A stretch of DNA of 64,000 nt, from positions 27,744 through 91,743 of the forward strand of contig NZ_SRYA01000018.1 of assembly GCF_004793545.1 (NCBI RefSeq), in the 5' to 3' direction. Below are positions 43,339 to 52,607 of the stretch, piece after piece. How positions within the stretch are numbered: position 1 is the first letter of the stretch; each line of letters opens with the position of its first letter. The notes under the pieces are model-generated. The model worked only from the letters and a program-made list of their open reading frames with translations. It did no database searches and was not told the origin of the DNA. The stretch comes from Petralouisia muris. Its GTDB lineage: Bacteria > Bacillota > Clostridia > Lachnospirales > Lachnospiraceae. A program made the translations under genes and the position numbers.

Positions 43339-44289
43339 ATGAAAATAATGAAAAAAATAACACTGCTTGGCACATCTGTGTTTTTGGGATTGGGGCTGTG
43401 CGCCTGCGGGAAAGCAACAGTGCAGATCAATGACAGCGGCGTCGTTACAGAATTGGAGGTTTCTACGCCATCCACGGTGGAAGAGATTTTGGAAGAAGCG
43501 GAAATTGCATGGAAGGATGGGGATGAGGTTAGTCCTGCCCTGGATACTAAGATCACAGAAGCCGGGGAAATTGTGATTTCCAGAAAGAATACAGTGAAGC
43601 TGACGGCAGACGGAGAGACAAAAGAGGTTGTTATGGTGGGCGGAACTGTCAGTGACCTTTTAGAGCAGGAGGGCGTTACCCTTGGCGAAAAGCAGCGCGT
43701 GAATTATGATTTGGATGAATATTTAAAAGACGGAATGGAAATTAAAATCTCTTATTCCTACAGCGTTGAGGTGACCTGCGATGGAGAAACCTATGCCCGG
43801 GAGACGGAAGCCGAGACAGTCAGTGATGTATTGGAGGAATTAAAAATCACATTGGGAGAGGATGACCGCATTACCCCTGCAGTTACAGAGGCAGTTGCGG
43901 AAGGCATGAAGATTGTGGTAAACCGGGTGACCTTTGATACAGTTGTGGAAACAGAGACCATTGAGTATGAAACCGTATACGAAGATGACAGCTCCATGTC
44001 AAAAGGGCAGGAAGAAGTCAGCAAAGACGGTGAGAATGGGGAAAAACAGGTCACTTATCAGGTTACCTATGTGGATGGAGAAGAGGAATCCAGAGAGGCG
44101 GCAGAAGAAACGGTGACGAAAGAACCAGTAAATAAGGTGGTCAGAGTGGGAACTCAGGAGGAATCTTCTCCCAGCAGTTCGGGAAGAAGCGTAGTGTCGA
44201 AAAAAGCATTCTATGACTGCAACGGTTCCGGACATGGATATTACGAAATTACTTATTCAGACGGCAGTGTGGAATATGAGGAATTTTAG
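43339..44289 (+). CDS. Lipoprotein with DUF348 repeats and a G5 domain (YabE-like)
   Basis: 316 residues from ATG at 43339, with AAGGAG nine bases upstream; the ATG at 43330 is too near it. Lipobox LCAC (Cys near residue 23). Three DUF348 modules (VEEILEEAEIAWKDGDEVSP, VSDLLEQEGVTLGEKQRV, VSDVLEELKITLGEDDRITP) are followed by a G5-like domain (VETETIEYETVYEDDSSM) and a short end (CNGSGHGYYEITYSDGSV). The same modules occur in YabE and resuscitation-promoting factors, but no lytic domain follows here. Last gene of the putative operon. Confidence 0.88.
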   Translation: MKIMKKITLLGTSVFLGLGLCACGKATVQINDSGVVTELEVSTPSTVEEILEEAEIAWKDGDEVSPALDTKITEAGEIVISRKNTVKLTADGETKEVVMVGGTVSDLLEQEGVTLGEKQRVNYDLDEYLKDGMEIKISYSYSVEVTCDGETYARETEAETVSDVLEELKITLGEDDRITPAVTEAVAEGMKIVVNRVTFDTVVETETIEYETVYEDDSSMSKGQEEVSKDGENGEKQVTYQVTYVDGEEESREAAEETVTKEPVNKVVRVGTQEESSPSSSGRSVVSKKAFYDCNGSGHGYYEITYSDGSVEYEEF

Positions 44290-44429
44290 GGGGTTTTTCA
44301 ATTCGTTTCGGCTGTAAAATGCTGCAGCGATGAAATTAATTTATTGTTTCTGCTCTGTTAGTCTGATATGACTCTTTAGGAGTTCCATCTTTTGTTCGGG
44401 CGATTTCATTGGATTGCCGTCTTTATGAG

Positions 44430-45097
44430 ACGATGCTGCATTTTTTCGATCATCTGCTTACAAGACTACAGATCTGAAAATCTGCTGGCATAAAATCATA
44501 CACAGGAACGCCCCTCTCATTCGCATTGGCGGCCGTCCACTGCTTCTCGGCGACGGCTGCAAGGTTTGCAAAGAATCTAGCCGTACGCCGGGCGTGAAAA
44601 AGCTGTGCCAGGAATCGGAGAACTCTTCAAAACCACAGTTTATGCATGGCCATATGTTTGGCGGAAATTTAAGCAGCCCCTTAAGCCATGCAATCCAGAT
44701 GATCCGCAATGGGCGCGCCATTGCCCAAACTTTTTCGGAAAATGTTTATTTTGCATTGGATCGGTGTTTTCTCACTGTTCCACTGCTCATGGAACTGAAG
44801 AGACTTAATGAATCCGCCGTTTACCGTCTCCATGTCATTGCCAGGGCCAAGGCGAATTGCACTGCCTATGCAAAACCTGAGAAAAAGCCCGATCTGCGCC
44901 GTGGCCGTCCCTGTAAGAAAGGGAAATCTATCAAGGCAATGGATCTCTTTGAATCCCGCAAGCATGACTTCATAGCATCCTGCATTTGTAGAAATGATTG
45001 AACGGCGCCGTTACCTTCGGATATCTCGCAAAGGCAAGGCGTCCGAGGCAACTGTCATTGATTATCTTAAAAAACATTTTTTCGGCTTTTGTTCCTG
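44430..45097 (+). pseudogene. Remnant of a DDE transposase
   Basis: A frame open from about 44430 reads KICWHKIIHRNAPLIRIGG, then LLGDGCKVCKESSRTPGVKK and CQESENSSKPQFMHGHMFGG, the middle of a DDE transposase in which GDG holds a catalytic Asp, followed by an incomplete C-terminus ending near 45000; the phrase ISRKGKASEATVIDYLKKHF continues in another frame. No start and no terminal repeats seen. The gap 44290-44429 and 45098-45358 holds nothing coding; a perfect palindrome CTATTTTAAAATAG lies at 45242-45255. Confidence 0.75.
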
Positions 45098-45358
45098 AAC
45101 CGCCATTCACACATAAGTCGATTAATTCTCAGCATGCAGGAACCGGGTTTTGAAGAAGATAAATCGGCATAATCGTTTAAATTTCTCAAAAGCGTTGATT
45201 CCTACGTATACGATACATTTCAATGTTCCAATATGCAAGCTCTATTTTAAAATAGGGTCACTTGTCATACAAAAAATTTCTACAAGCAACTATGAAAAGT
45301 TTTAACTCTCAAGAAAGAATATATATAGGAAAACAAGTAAAAAAATGACAATCCTTTA

Positions 45359-45805
45359 TTACTGCTTGTTTTCCTTGCCCAAAATGCCAGAAGCAGCTTC
45401 CTTTCGCTCACTTTCCACATAAGCACGCATTACCTGTTCTTCATCAAACAATGTCATCATCATGTCAGCAACCTCCTTTTCCCTGCTCGATAAATACTCT
45501 TTCAGAACATCCCTGTCTTTGCAGATGTTGATGGTATTGGTAACTGCTTCCCTAGTTCGTCCATATAATTTTACTTGCTCGTCATATACTTTTGTAAAAG
45601 CGACATATTGACTAATAATATCGTTGTCCTTGCCAGCGTATATCATTTTCATCTTTACATCAATGGCGCATTTCTCTCCGCCCCAAAATTCTTCTGAAAG
45701 GGAAATATATTCTGGTTTGCTTACCCGTTTTCCGGTGAATATCACATATAATTCTGCTTTTGGCAGCTTTACTTTTTTACTGCCGTATAGGTTATCTTGG
45801 TTTCA
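45359..45805 (-). pseudogene. C-terminal fragment of a PD-(D/E)XK transposase-nuclease (Rpn family)
   Basis: The frame reads NLYGSKKVKLPKAELYVIFTG from about 45805 (after a stop), then EEFWGGEKCAIDVKMKMIYAG, VKLYGRTREAVTNTINICKD, VLKEYLSSREKEVADMMMTLFDEEQ, the tail of the Rpn family. The nuclease core (N-terminal PD-(D/E)XK) is gone. Decayed mobile-type gene. The region 45806-46009 has no gene; an inverted repeat at 45961-46003 followed by a T run on the minus strand could be a terminator. Confidence 0.72.
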
Positions 45806-46009
45806 TGATACAAAAAACCATCCTATATTCAAAAGTGATTCCTCGCTTGTTCATTAGATGACACTGTTTCCAATCCTGACACATTTTTCATCAATGACAC
45901 AGCTTCTGACACTAATTTTTTGTAAATTTAGGCTTTTTTATAAGAGAAGATAAAAAGACAGAATGCCGGAAATCCCCAGAAATAGACACTTACGGCACTC
46001 TGCATAGAC

Positions 46010-46210
46010 AAATGAAAGCCATGCCATAATAAGTATCGGTAACTATGCGTTTAGAGCTTGCATCGGTTTGGAGAGTATAACTGTAGACAAGAGCAATACA
46101 ATGTATGACAGTAGGGAGAATTGCAATGCCATTATAGATACGAAAAACGATATCCTTATGTTTGGCTGTAAAAATACAAAGATACCAGATAACATAAAAA
46201 TTATTGGTGT
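46010..46210 (+). pseudogene. Fragment of a BspA-like leucine-rich repeat surface protein
   Basis: The plus frame reads IISIGNYAFRACIGLESITVD, then NTMYDSRENCNAIIDTKNDI and GCKNTKIPDNIKIIG. This is the LRR_5/BspA pattern (SIGxYAFRxCxxLxSITVDxxNxxYDSR..CNAI). About 65 residues only, no start, no signal. Debris of a surface-protein gene. Confidence 0.7.
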
Positions 46211-46318
46211 TCCTTATAATATCCTGATTAGCGGCCACAGACATTTCCTTATCTTAATTCCCGATGATTCCTTTAGAATACATGAAAATGAAATAATCTT
46301 CTTCCAGGGATGCCGCGT

Positions 46319-47640
46319 TCAGCATCCTTTCATTGGTGATTTCCCAAATGCCTGTTCAATGGCGGTGCGCCTTCTCTGCCTGATAATGGCAGAATACAGT
46401 AAAAATGCACTGCTGGCAATCACCGACACGCAACCCACCAGGAATATGATAATGACTATGGTCTGCAGGTTGTTCATCTGGGAAGCAAACCGCTCATATC
46501 CCTCATCATCAAACGTCACTTCCAGAAGAGAAGACTCTGGAAGTTTGGAGAACTCCTCATAGAAATCATTGATTCCGCCGTTCTCTATCTGGAAAGACGC
46601 GTTATAGCCCCGCATGGGACCTATTGCAATGACATTCCTGACCTTTTCTTCTGGAACGGATGCGCTTGGGATGATAATCTCATCCAAAGCAAACTCATCC
46701 AGACTCGCGCGCTCACGTGGATTGGACGGAATAAAATCCCTTAATGGTATAATCCGCTTCATAAAACACATCATATTTTCTGCCTTCTGAAGTTAAAATG
46801 TCTGTCCGGAACATCCCGGCCACCATACCGTTTATAGATACAACATTCGCAACTGTCGGACATTCATAATCTGTAAAATACATCTGCAGCTTAATGTTTT
46901 GCCCTATCTGGAGATTATTTTATTTGGCAAATGTCTGGGAAACCAGACATACCTTGGAACCGCCGCCATATTCTTCCGGGCTGATATCTTTCCCTTCCGC
47001 AACAGCCGCCCGGCTGTCATGAAAAGGACTTAAAAGTTCCGTGCTGCCTGTCGGCGTAACAGGCGCCGCCTTATATGACAATTTTTCTATTTCATCAATG
47101 AAATTTCTCCACATTTCGCCTATGTCCGTGCTCCAGAAATCCCCATCCATTTCTCCCCAATCAAGCGTCCGATCCTTGCCCAATGATATTGTTATCGGGA
47201 CATATTCAATGATGCCTATTTCTTTTGAATGCTTATCCATAACATTCCACTTTGAAAAGCAATATACTTTTTTCCAGCTTCTAAAGGCTCTGGATTTTCT
47301 TTATAATGCTCACAAAAAGAAACTGTTTTGCCTACCAGAGAAGGATTCTCATCTTCCCAATAAACTTTTTCACTTCTACTTCCACCGGACCGTTAGGAAC
47401 ACAGTCTTCTAATGGGGAAAATTCCATCACCAACAACGTCAAGTTGATTCAATATGTCCGCAGTTCCTATGGCGGTGAAGGTGTCTTTCATCCGGTTGAT
47501 GGAATCCTGCACGCCCATCCACAGACTGCAGCCCAATGCGAAGAAAACAGTGCCGAGCATAATAATGCAGAAAAATAAAATACTCATCCACTTTTTCCGG
47601 AAAAGCTGTTTTATGCTGTTTTTCATACAATTATTTTTTA
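46319..47640 (-). pseudogene. Broken ABC-transporter permease (FtsX/MacB type)
   Basis: Three separated minus frames belong to one gene. The start (about 47625 leftward) reads MKNSIKQLFRKKWMSILFFC, the first membrane segment; the middle (46920-47240) is the extracellular part; the end (46319-46774) reads VTFDDEGYERFASQMNNLQT, then a membrane segment IVIIIFLVGCVSVIASSAF and RQRRRTAIEQAFG, the FtsX-like end. Stops and frame changes separate them, and the rest is missing. No ATPase partner is present. Confidence 0.75.
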
Positions 47641-47666
47641 CAGTAGAAAAAAATTTCTTTATTCCC

Positions 47667-47695
47667 TTGATTTTTCCATACTGAGATGATATAAT
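47667..47695 (+). promoter_or_regulatory. Promoter of the rpmJ-rpsM-rpsK-rpsD-rpoA-rplQ segment
   Basis: TTGATT (47667-47672), 17 bases, TATAAT (47690-47695). A hairpin GTTTTTGT-GT-ACAAAAAC (47723-47740) follows in the leader before rpmJ. This promoter makes the second ribosomal segment independent of the first. Confidence 0.75.
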
Positions 47696-47790
47696 ATCTC
47701 GTGAACGCTTTTGGAGCGAGTTGTTTTTGTGTACAAAAACAGAAGGCAGGTTCAATGAAACTGTACAGACAGCAGAAAGGAGGAATTGCT

Positions 47791-47904
47791 GTGAAGGTAA
47801 GATCATCCGTAAAACCTATTTGTGAGAAATGCAAGATTATTAAGAGAAAAGGAAGCGTCCGGGTTATCTGTGAGAATCCAAAGCATAAGCAGAGACAGGG
47901 TTAA
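47791..47904 (+). CDS. rpmJ: 50S ribosomal protein L36
   Basis: 37 residues from GTG (47791) after [28 protein letters not shown], then [11 protein letters not shown]: zinc site of three Cys and one His (11, 14, 27, 32). The zinc-binding form. Right edge of the accessory block. Confidence 0.96.
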   Translation: MKVRSSVKPICEKCKIIKRKGSVRVICENPKHKQRQG

Positions 47905-48279
47905 TGCGGCGTGTTTGACAGACGCAGATTTTGCCGGAAGATACCTGGCAGAACATCCTTTTTGAGCAGAGAAACATTTTATTTATGTGCGGCTGTAGTG
48001 AAACACCAGGGGCGGTTGTTCTTGAAATCTGTTTCACTATTCATAATAAACAGCGGGTGCGGCTGTTTCCGGGTTTTTTGATACCGAGGGAATTCGGGAG
48101 AACGTACAGAACCAAATAGTAAGCAGAGAACAAAGATATACACTCATTTCAGGACGAGCAACCGTAGCTGTATATGTTTGTTTTTCGTGTATAAGGCAGA
48201 TTTTGTTGCAGGTTTGCCTGAACTATTAATGAGGAATTATTGTAGATTTCAGAAAATTTTATGGAGGTGTACGACATAC
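47905..48279 (+). promoter_or_regulatory. Long leader before rpsM
   Basis: 375 bases without a convincing gene, far longer than other gaps in the cluster. It holds AT-rich and GC-rich stems, for example GGTGCGGCTGTTTCC with GGGAGAAC nearby, and TTGACA (47913-47918) as a possible internal -35. Ribosomal protein S4 controls alpha operons from this place in E. coli; a comparable leader here is plausible but unproven. Confidence 0.45.
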
Positions 48280-48648
48280 ATGGCTCGTATCGCAGGTGTA
48301 GATTTACCAAGAGAAAAACGTGTAGAGATAGGATTGACTTATATTTACGGAATCGGAAGAGCAAGTTCTAACCGCATTCTGGCAGAAGCAAAAGTGAATC
48401 CGGATACCCGTGTCAGAGATCTGACAGACGAAGAAGTAAAGAGAATCAGTGAAGTGATTGATGCAACTCAGATGGTGGAAGGTGATTTGAGAAGAGAAAT
48501 CGCTTTGAATATTAAGAGATTGCAGGAAATCGGATGCTACCGGGGAATCCGTCACAGGAAAGGGCTTCCGGTTCGCGGACAGAAGACAAAGACCAATGCA
48601 AGAACCAGAAAAGGTCCGAAGAGAACTGTTGCAAATAAGAAGAAATAA
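48280..48648 (+). CDS. rpsM: 30S ribosomal protein S13
   Basis: 122 residues, [19 protein letters not shown] after TGGAGGTGT; upstream codons in the same frame are leader. [20 protein letters not shown] is the tRNA-contacting C-terminus. First gene of the alpha cluster proper. Confidence 0.97.
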   Translation: MARIAGVDLPREKRVEIGLTYIYGIGRASSNRILAEAKVNPDTRVRDLTDEEVKRISEVIDATQMVEGDLRREIALNIKRLQEIGCYRGIRHRKGLPVRGQKTKTNARTRKGPKRTVANKKK

Positions 48649-48774
48649 GCGGCGGCCGCTTAGGGAAAGAAGGCGGATAAAGGCAGCCTGAGGTATCAGC
48701 AATATCTGTGGTCAGCCGGATATCACCGCTCTGGAACAAGAAAATAAATCATTAGAAAGTAGGTTAGTTTAGAT

Positions 48775-49170
48775 ATGGCGAAAAACACTGGAAAAAAAGT
48801 GACCAAAAAGCGCGTAAAGAAAAACGTTGAACGTGGACAGGCGCACATTCAGTCATCTTTTAACAATACAATTGTAACAATTACAGATGCTGAAGGAAAT
48901 GCTTTATCATGGGCAAGTGCAGGCGGTCTTGGTTTTAGAGGTTCAAGGAAATCTACTCCGTATGCTGCACAGATGGCAGCTGAAACAGCGACAAAAGCAG
49001 CTCTTATACATGGGTTGAAGACGGTGGATGTTATGGTCAAGGGACCGGGTTCCGGAAGAGAAGCGGCAATCCGTGCCCTTCAGGCATGCGGTCTTGAGGT
49101 AACCAGTATCAAAGATGTTACTCCGGTGCCTCACAATGGATGTCGTCCGCCCAAACGTAGAAGAGTCTGA
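48775..49170 (+). CDS. rpsK: 30S ribosomal protein S11
   Basis: 131 residues, [39 protein letters not shown] and [15 protein letters not shown] are typical. 126 bases behind rpsM, with a weak GC-rich stem just after that gene (GCGGCGGCCGC). Confidence 0.97.
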   Translation: MAKNTGKKVTKKRVKKNVERGQAHIQSSFNNTIVTITDAEGNALSWASAGGLGFRGSRKSTPYAAQMAAETATKAALIHGLKTVDVMVKGPGSGREAAIRALQACGLEVTSIKDVTPVPHNGCRPPKRRRV

Positions 49171-49189
49171 TTAGGAGGTATAAAATAAG

Positions 49190-49783
49190 ATGGCAGTAAA
49201 TAGAGTTCCCGTTCTTAAGAGATGCAGATCTCTTGGTTTAGATCCGATTTATTTAGGAATTGACAAGAAGTCCAACAGGCAGCTGAAGAGAGCAAACAGG
49301 AAGGTTTCTGAATACGGACTTCAGTTAAGAGAGAAACAGAAAGCGAAATTCATCTACGGAGTATTGGAAAAGCCTTTCCATAATTACTACCTGAAGGCTG
49401 ACAGAATGAAAGGCATGACAGGTGAGAACCTGATGACCATTCTGGAAAGCAGACTGGATAACGTAGTATTCCGTTTAGGCCTGGCAAGAACCAGAAAAGA
49501 AGCGAGGCAGATTGTTGACCACAAGCATGTAATGGTAAACGGCAAACAGGTAAATATTCCTTCTTATCAGGTAAAAGCAGGAGACACCATCGAAATCAAA
49601 GAAAAATGCAAAGGTTCCCAGAGATACAAAGACATCCTTGAAGTCACTGCCGGAAGATTAGTGCCGGAATGGCTGGAGGCAGATCAGGAAAACCTGAAGG
49701 GTACTGTAAAAGAATTACCGAACAGAGAAGTTATTGACGTTCCGGTAAACGAAATGCTTATCGTCGAGTTATATTCTAAATAA
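49190..49783 (+). CDS. rpsD: 30S ribosomal protein S4
   Basis: 197 residues, start after TTAGGAGGTATAAAATAAG. S4 RNA-binding motif ([37 protein letters not shown]). Lacks the N-terminal zinc cysteines seen in some S4 forms. Primary 16S binder and, in many bacteria, repressor of its own operon. Confidence 0.97.
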   Translation: MAVNRVPVLKRCRSLGLDPIYLGIDKKSNRQLKRANRKVSEYGLQLREKQKAKFIYGVLEKPFHNYYLKADRMKGMTGENLMTILESRLDNVVFRLGLARTRKEARQIVDHKHVMVNGKQVNIPSYQVKAGDTIEIKEKCKGSQRYKDILEVTAGRLVPEWLEADQENLKGTVKELPNREVIDVPVNEMLIVELYSK

Positions 49784-49824
49784 TCATTAACAAGCAACGA
49801 TACCCGAAAAGGAGGGACTTTGTA

Positions 49825-50784
49825 GTGTTCGATTTTGAAAAACCAAAAATTGAAATTTCCAAAATTTCAGAAGACAAAAAGTACGGCCGATTTGTTGTAG
49901 AACCACTGGAAAGAGGCTATGGTACTACACTTGGTAATTCTTTAAGAAGAATCATGCTTTCTTCATTGCCAGGCGCAGCAGTCAGCCAGGTAAAAATCGA
50001 AAGTGTTTTGCATGAATTCAGTTCCATTCCCGGCGTAAAGGAAGATGTGACTGAGATTATTATGAACATCAAGAATCTGGCATTAAAAAACACCAGCCCA
50101 ACAAACGAGTCTAAAGTTGCTTACATTGAATTTGAAGGTGAAGGCATAGTTACAGCAGCCGATATACAGGTTGACCCTGATATCCAGGTATTGAATCCGG
50201 ATTTGGTAATCGCCCATCTCAACGGTGGCACAGATTCCAGGTTATATATGGAACTGACAATTACCAAAGGCAGAGGCTACGTAAGTGCTGATAAGAACAA
50301 GAGTGAAGATGTGCCAATCGGCGTGATTGCAGTGGATTCTATTTATACGCCAGTAGAACGTGTAAATCTTTCCATTGAAAATACACGTGTGGGACAAATC
50401 ACAGATTATGATAAGCTTACCCTCGACGTATATACAAACGGAACACTGGAACCGGATGAGGCAGTAAGTCTGGCAGCAAAAGTTTTAAGCGAGCATTTGA
50501 ATCTGTTCATTGACTTATCTGAGAACGCAAGAACTGCAGAAGTCATGATAGAAAAAGAAGACAATGCAAAAGAAAAAGTTCTTGAAATGAATATTGATGA
50601 ACTGGAGTTGTCCGTTCGTTCTTATAACTGTCTGAAACGGGCAGGAATTAACACAGTAGAAGAGTTGACTAACAGAACACCGGAAGATATGATGAAAGTT
50701 CGTAATCTCGGACGTAAGTCTTTAGAAGAAGTGTTAGCGAAGTTAAAAGAATTGGGCTTGCAGCTGAATCCCGGAGAGGAATAA
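49825..50784 (+). CDS. rpoA: RNA polymerase alpha subunit
   Basis: 319 residues from GTG (49825) after AAAGGAGGG. N-terminal dimer domain ([20 protein letters not shown]) and C-terminal domain binding UP elements ([31 protein letters not shown]). Complete. Confidence 0.98.
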   Translation: MFDFEKPKIEISKISEDKKYGRFVVEPLERGYGTTLGNSLRRIMLSSLPGAAVSQVKIESVLHEFSSIPGVKEDVTEIIMNIKNLALKNTSPTNESKVAYIEFEGEGIVTAADIQVDPDIQVLNPDLVIAHLNGGTDSRLYMELTITKGRGYVSADKNKSEDVPIGVIAVDSIYTPVERVNLSIENTRVGQITDYDKLTLDVYTNGTLEPDEAVSLAAKVLSEHLNLFIDLSENARTAEVMIEKEDNAKEKVLEMNIDELELSVRSYNCLKRAGINTVEELTNRTPEDMMKVRNLGRKSLEEVLAKLKELGLQLNPGEE

Positions 50785-50925
50785 AATCCCTGAGGGGTGC
50801 AACAGAATCAGCAGTCTGGTTCAGATACAGGGTTTGTAAGACCAAAAGGCGAAACCCTGCAAATCACATGTTCGGTAAATAAGACCAAAAGGCATTGCCG
50901 GATATTAAAATGGAGGATGATTAAA

Positions 50926-51462
50926 ATGGCTAAATATAGAAAATTAGGCAGAACTTCTGATCAGAGAAAAGCTTTGATTAGAAATCAGGTAACCGCATTG
51001 TTATACCATGGCAAAATTGTTACTACTGAAGCAAAGGCAAAAGAAATCCGCAAGGTGGCAGAAGGTTTGATTGCCATGGCAGTTCGGGAGAAAGATAACT
51101 TTGAAGAGGTTACGGTAACCGCCAAAGTTCCCCGCAAAGACAAAGACGGTAAGAGAGTAAAAGAAGTAGTGGATGGTAAAAAAGTTACTGTGTACGACGA
51201 AGTAGAGAAGAAAATCAAAAAAGACCTTCCTTCCCGTTTGCATGCAAGAAGACAGATGAACAAGGTATTATATTCCGTAACATCTGTTCCTGCAGAAAAC
51301 GCAGGAAAGAAGAAGAACACCAAGAAAATTGACGTTGCAACCAAATTATTTGACGAAGTTGCTCCAAAATATGTAGGCCGTAACGGTGGATATACCAGAA
51401 TCGTGAAAATTGGACAGCGTAAAGGTGACGGCGCTTTAGAGGTTCTTCTGGAATTAGTATAG
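50926..51462 (+). CDS. rplQ: 50S ribosomal protein L17
   Basis: 178 residues from [17 protein letters not shown] after TGGAGGATG. Longer than the usual ~120 because of a charged insertion (about residues 60-125, [20 protein letters not shown] ... KKNTKKID). The end [17 protein letters not shown] is standard. The 141-base gap before it holds two copies of TAAGACCAAAAGGC 42 bases apart. Confidence 0.96.
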   Translation: MAKYRKLGRTSDQRKALIRNQVTALLYHGKIVTTEAKAKEIRKVAEGLIAMAVREKDNFEEVTVTAKVPRKDKDGKRVKEVVDGKKVTVYDEVEKKIKKDLPSRLHARRQMNKVLYSVTSVPAENAGKKKNTKKIDVATKLFDEVAPKYVGRNGGYTRIVKIGQRKGDGALEVLLELV

Positions 51463-51487
51463 AATCGGAAAATAGATATGCAGAAAG

Positions 51488-51537
51488 ACTGCTGGAAAGA
51501 GTATTTGAAATGTATTCTTTCCAGCGGTTTATTTTTT
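51488..51537 (+). terminator. Terminator of the alpha operon
   Basis: CTGGAAAGAGTA / TATTCTTTCCAG stem followed by CGGTTTATTTTTT, 26 bases after rplQ. Confidence 0.88.
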
Positions 51538-51654
51538 GGGAAAAAGTGACGATGTTATACTCAAGAGTACATTTATGGATATTGCTGCAGAAGCAAATTC
51601 AGGCATCAGATAGGGAAAGGATTCCCTAAAGAGAATTTCAGGGAGGGAACAGTT

Positions 51655-52518
51655 ATGAAGGTAACATCGTACAGCGCCGGGGGCGTGGCCGCAGGCGGCA
51701 TGAAGGGAATCATATCAACCAATAGTGCCAGGAGACGCACAGGAATTCCGAAAAAGAGCAATCAGAATAACGTGAAAAAGAAAAATGTAAATTATAATCC
51801 CAGAGAGATTCGTTCAGCATTGAGCCGGGTAAAAAAATCCCAGAGCGCCGGACAGGTGCTGGCACAGGCCAAAGGGAAGCTTGCCAATCTGCTGAAAGCC
51901 AAGGGAACAGGCCAATTTAAGGAAGCAGAACTTGCTGCCGCTATTATCCATGCTAAAAGAATGGTGCGCTGCGCCAAGATGAAGACGCAAAATTTAAAGC
52001 AGGAGGAACAGCTTCAAAGGAAGCATGAGAAGGAGGCCAAAGCGGAAGAACAGCAGCAGAAAAATGAAATCAAGCTTCGGGTGAAACAAAAAGAGCAGCA
52101 TCTGAAACAGAAAGCCAAAAGCGAAAAAACGCAAAAGCTTCAAAAACAGAAGCGCCAGCAGATGGAATTGATGCAGAGACGCCGGATTCACCGCAATATG
52201 GAGCATGGCAAAATGGAAGAGGCAGATCTGGAATATAAGAAAAATATGAGCAATGCTGCCAGCAGTTCAGAAAGCGTAAACTATGAGCCATCATATATTC
52301 CGCTGGAAGGCATAGAAGTTCAGTTGAGCGAGGATGGAATTGAGTTAACAGAGGCCCAGATTGAAGCTCAAATCGAACAGCAGATAGAAATGATGATCGC
52401 AGCAGAGCTGGCAGGCAGTGCTGGAATGTCGGATTTGGCCGGAGTGACAATGCCGGATTCGGCAGGAGCTGATATGGGCGGCGGAGATATTCCGGTGATC
52501 GATATAGCGATAGGATAA
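51655..52518 (+). CDS. Hypothetical coiled-coil protein
   Basis: 287 residues, start after AGGGAGGGAAC. N-terminal Gly/Ala-rich MKVTSYSAGGVAAGGMKGII, basic middle, a long Lys/Glu/Gln coiled coil (about 110-190: LKQEEQLQRKHEKEAKAEEQ), and an acidic Ala/Gly/Asp end. No signal or membrane segment. I do not recognise the family. Its last ~40 bases are repeated after the stop (see findings). Confidence 0.75.
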   Translation: MKVTSYSAGGVAAGGMKGIISTNSARRRTGIPKKSNQNNVKKKNVNYNPREIRSALSRVKKSQSAGQVLAQAKGKLANLLKAKGTGQFKEAELAAAIIHAKRMVRCAKMKTQNLKQEEQLQRKHEKEAKAEEQQQKNEIKLRVKQKEQHLKQKAKSEKTQKLQKQKRQQMELMQRRRIHRNMEHGKMEEADLEYKKNMSNAASSSESVNYEPSYIPLEGIEVQLSEDGIELTEAQIEAQIEQQIEMMIAAELAGSAGMSDLAGVTMPDSAGADMGGGDIPVIDIAIG

Positions 52519-52607
52519 GCCGCAATTTGGTACTGGAACAAGCGGCGGAGTATTCCGGCAATTGATATAGCCATAAGGTAAGTCAAAAGAAGAAAAGGTG
52601 GAAACTT

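Noticed and set aside
45990..46244. 84-codon minus-strand frame opposite the LRR fragment
   Set aside because: The plus strand carries recognisable BspA-like repeat text; the minus frame shows no family, ribosome site or typical composition.
35218..47790. Integrative conjugative element or prophage
   Set aside because: No relaxase, type IV secretion, phage or replication genes are present, and the recombinase lacks the arm-binding domain and sits beside inverted, not direct, sites.
47905..48120. 62-codon frame between rpmJ and rpsM (MPEDTWQNILFEQRN...)
   Set aside because: No ribosome site and no family features; better explained as leader.
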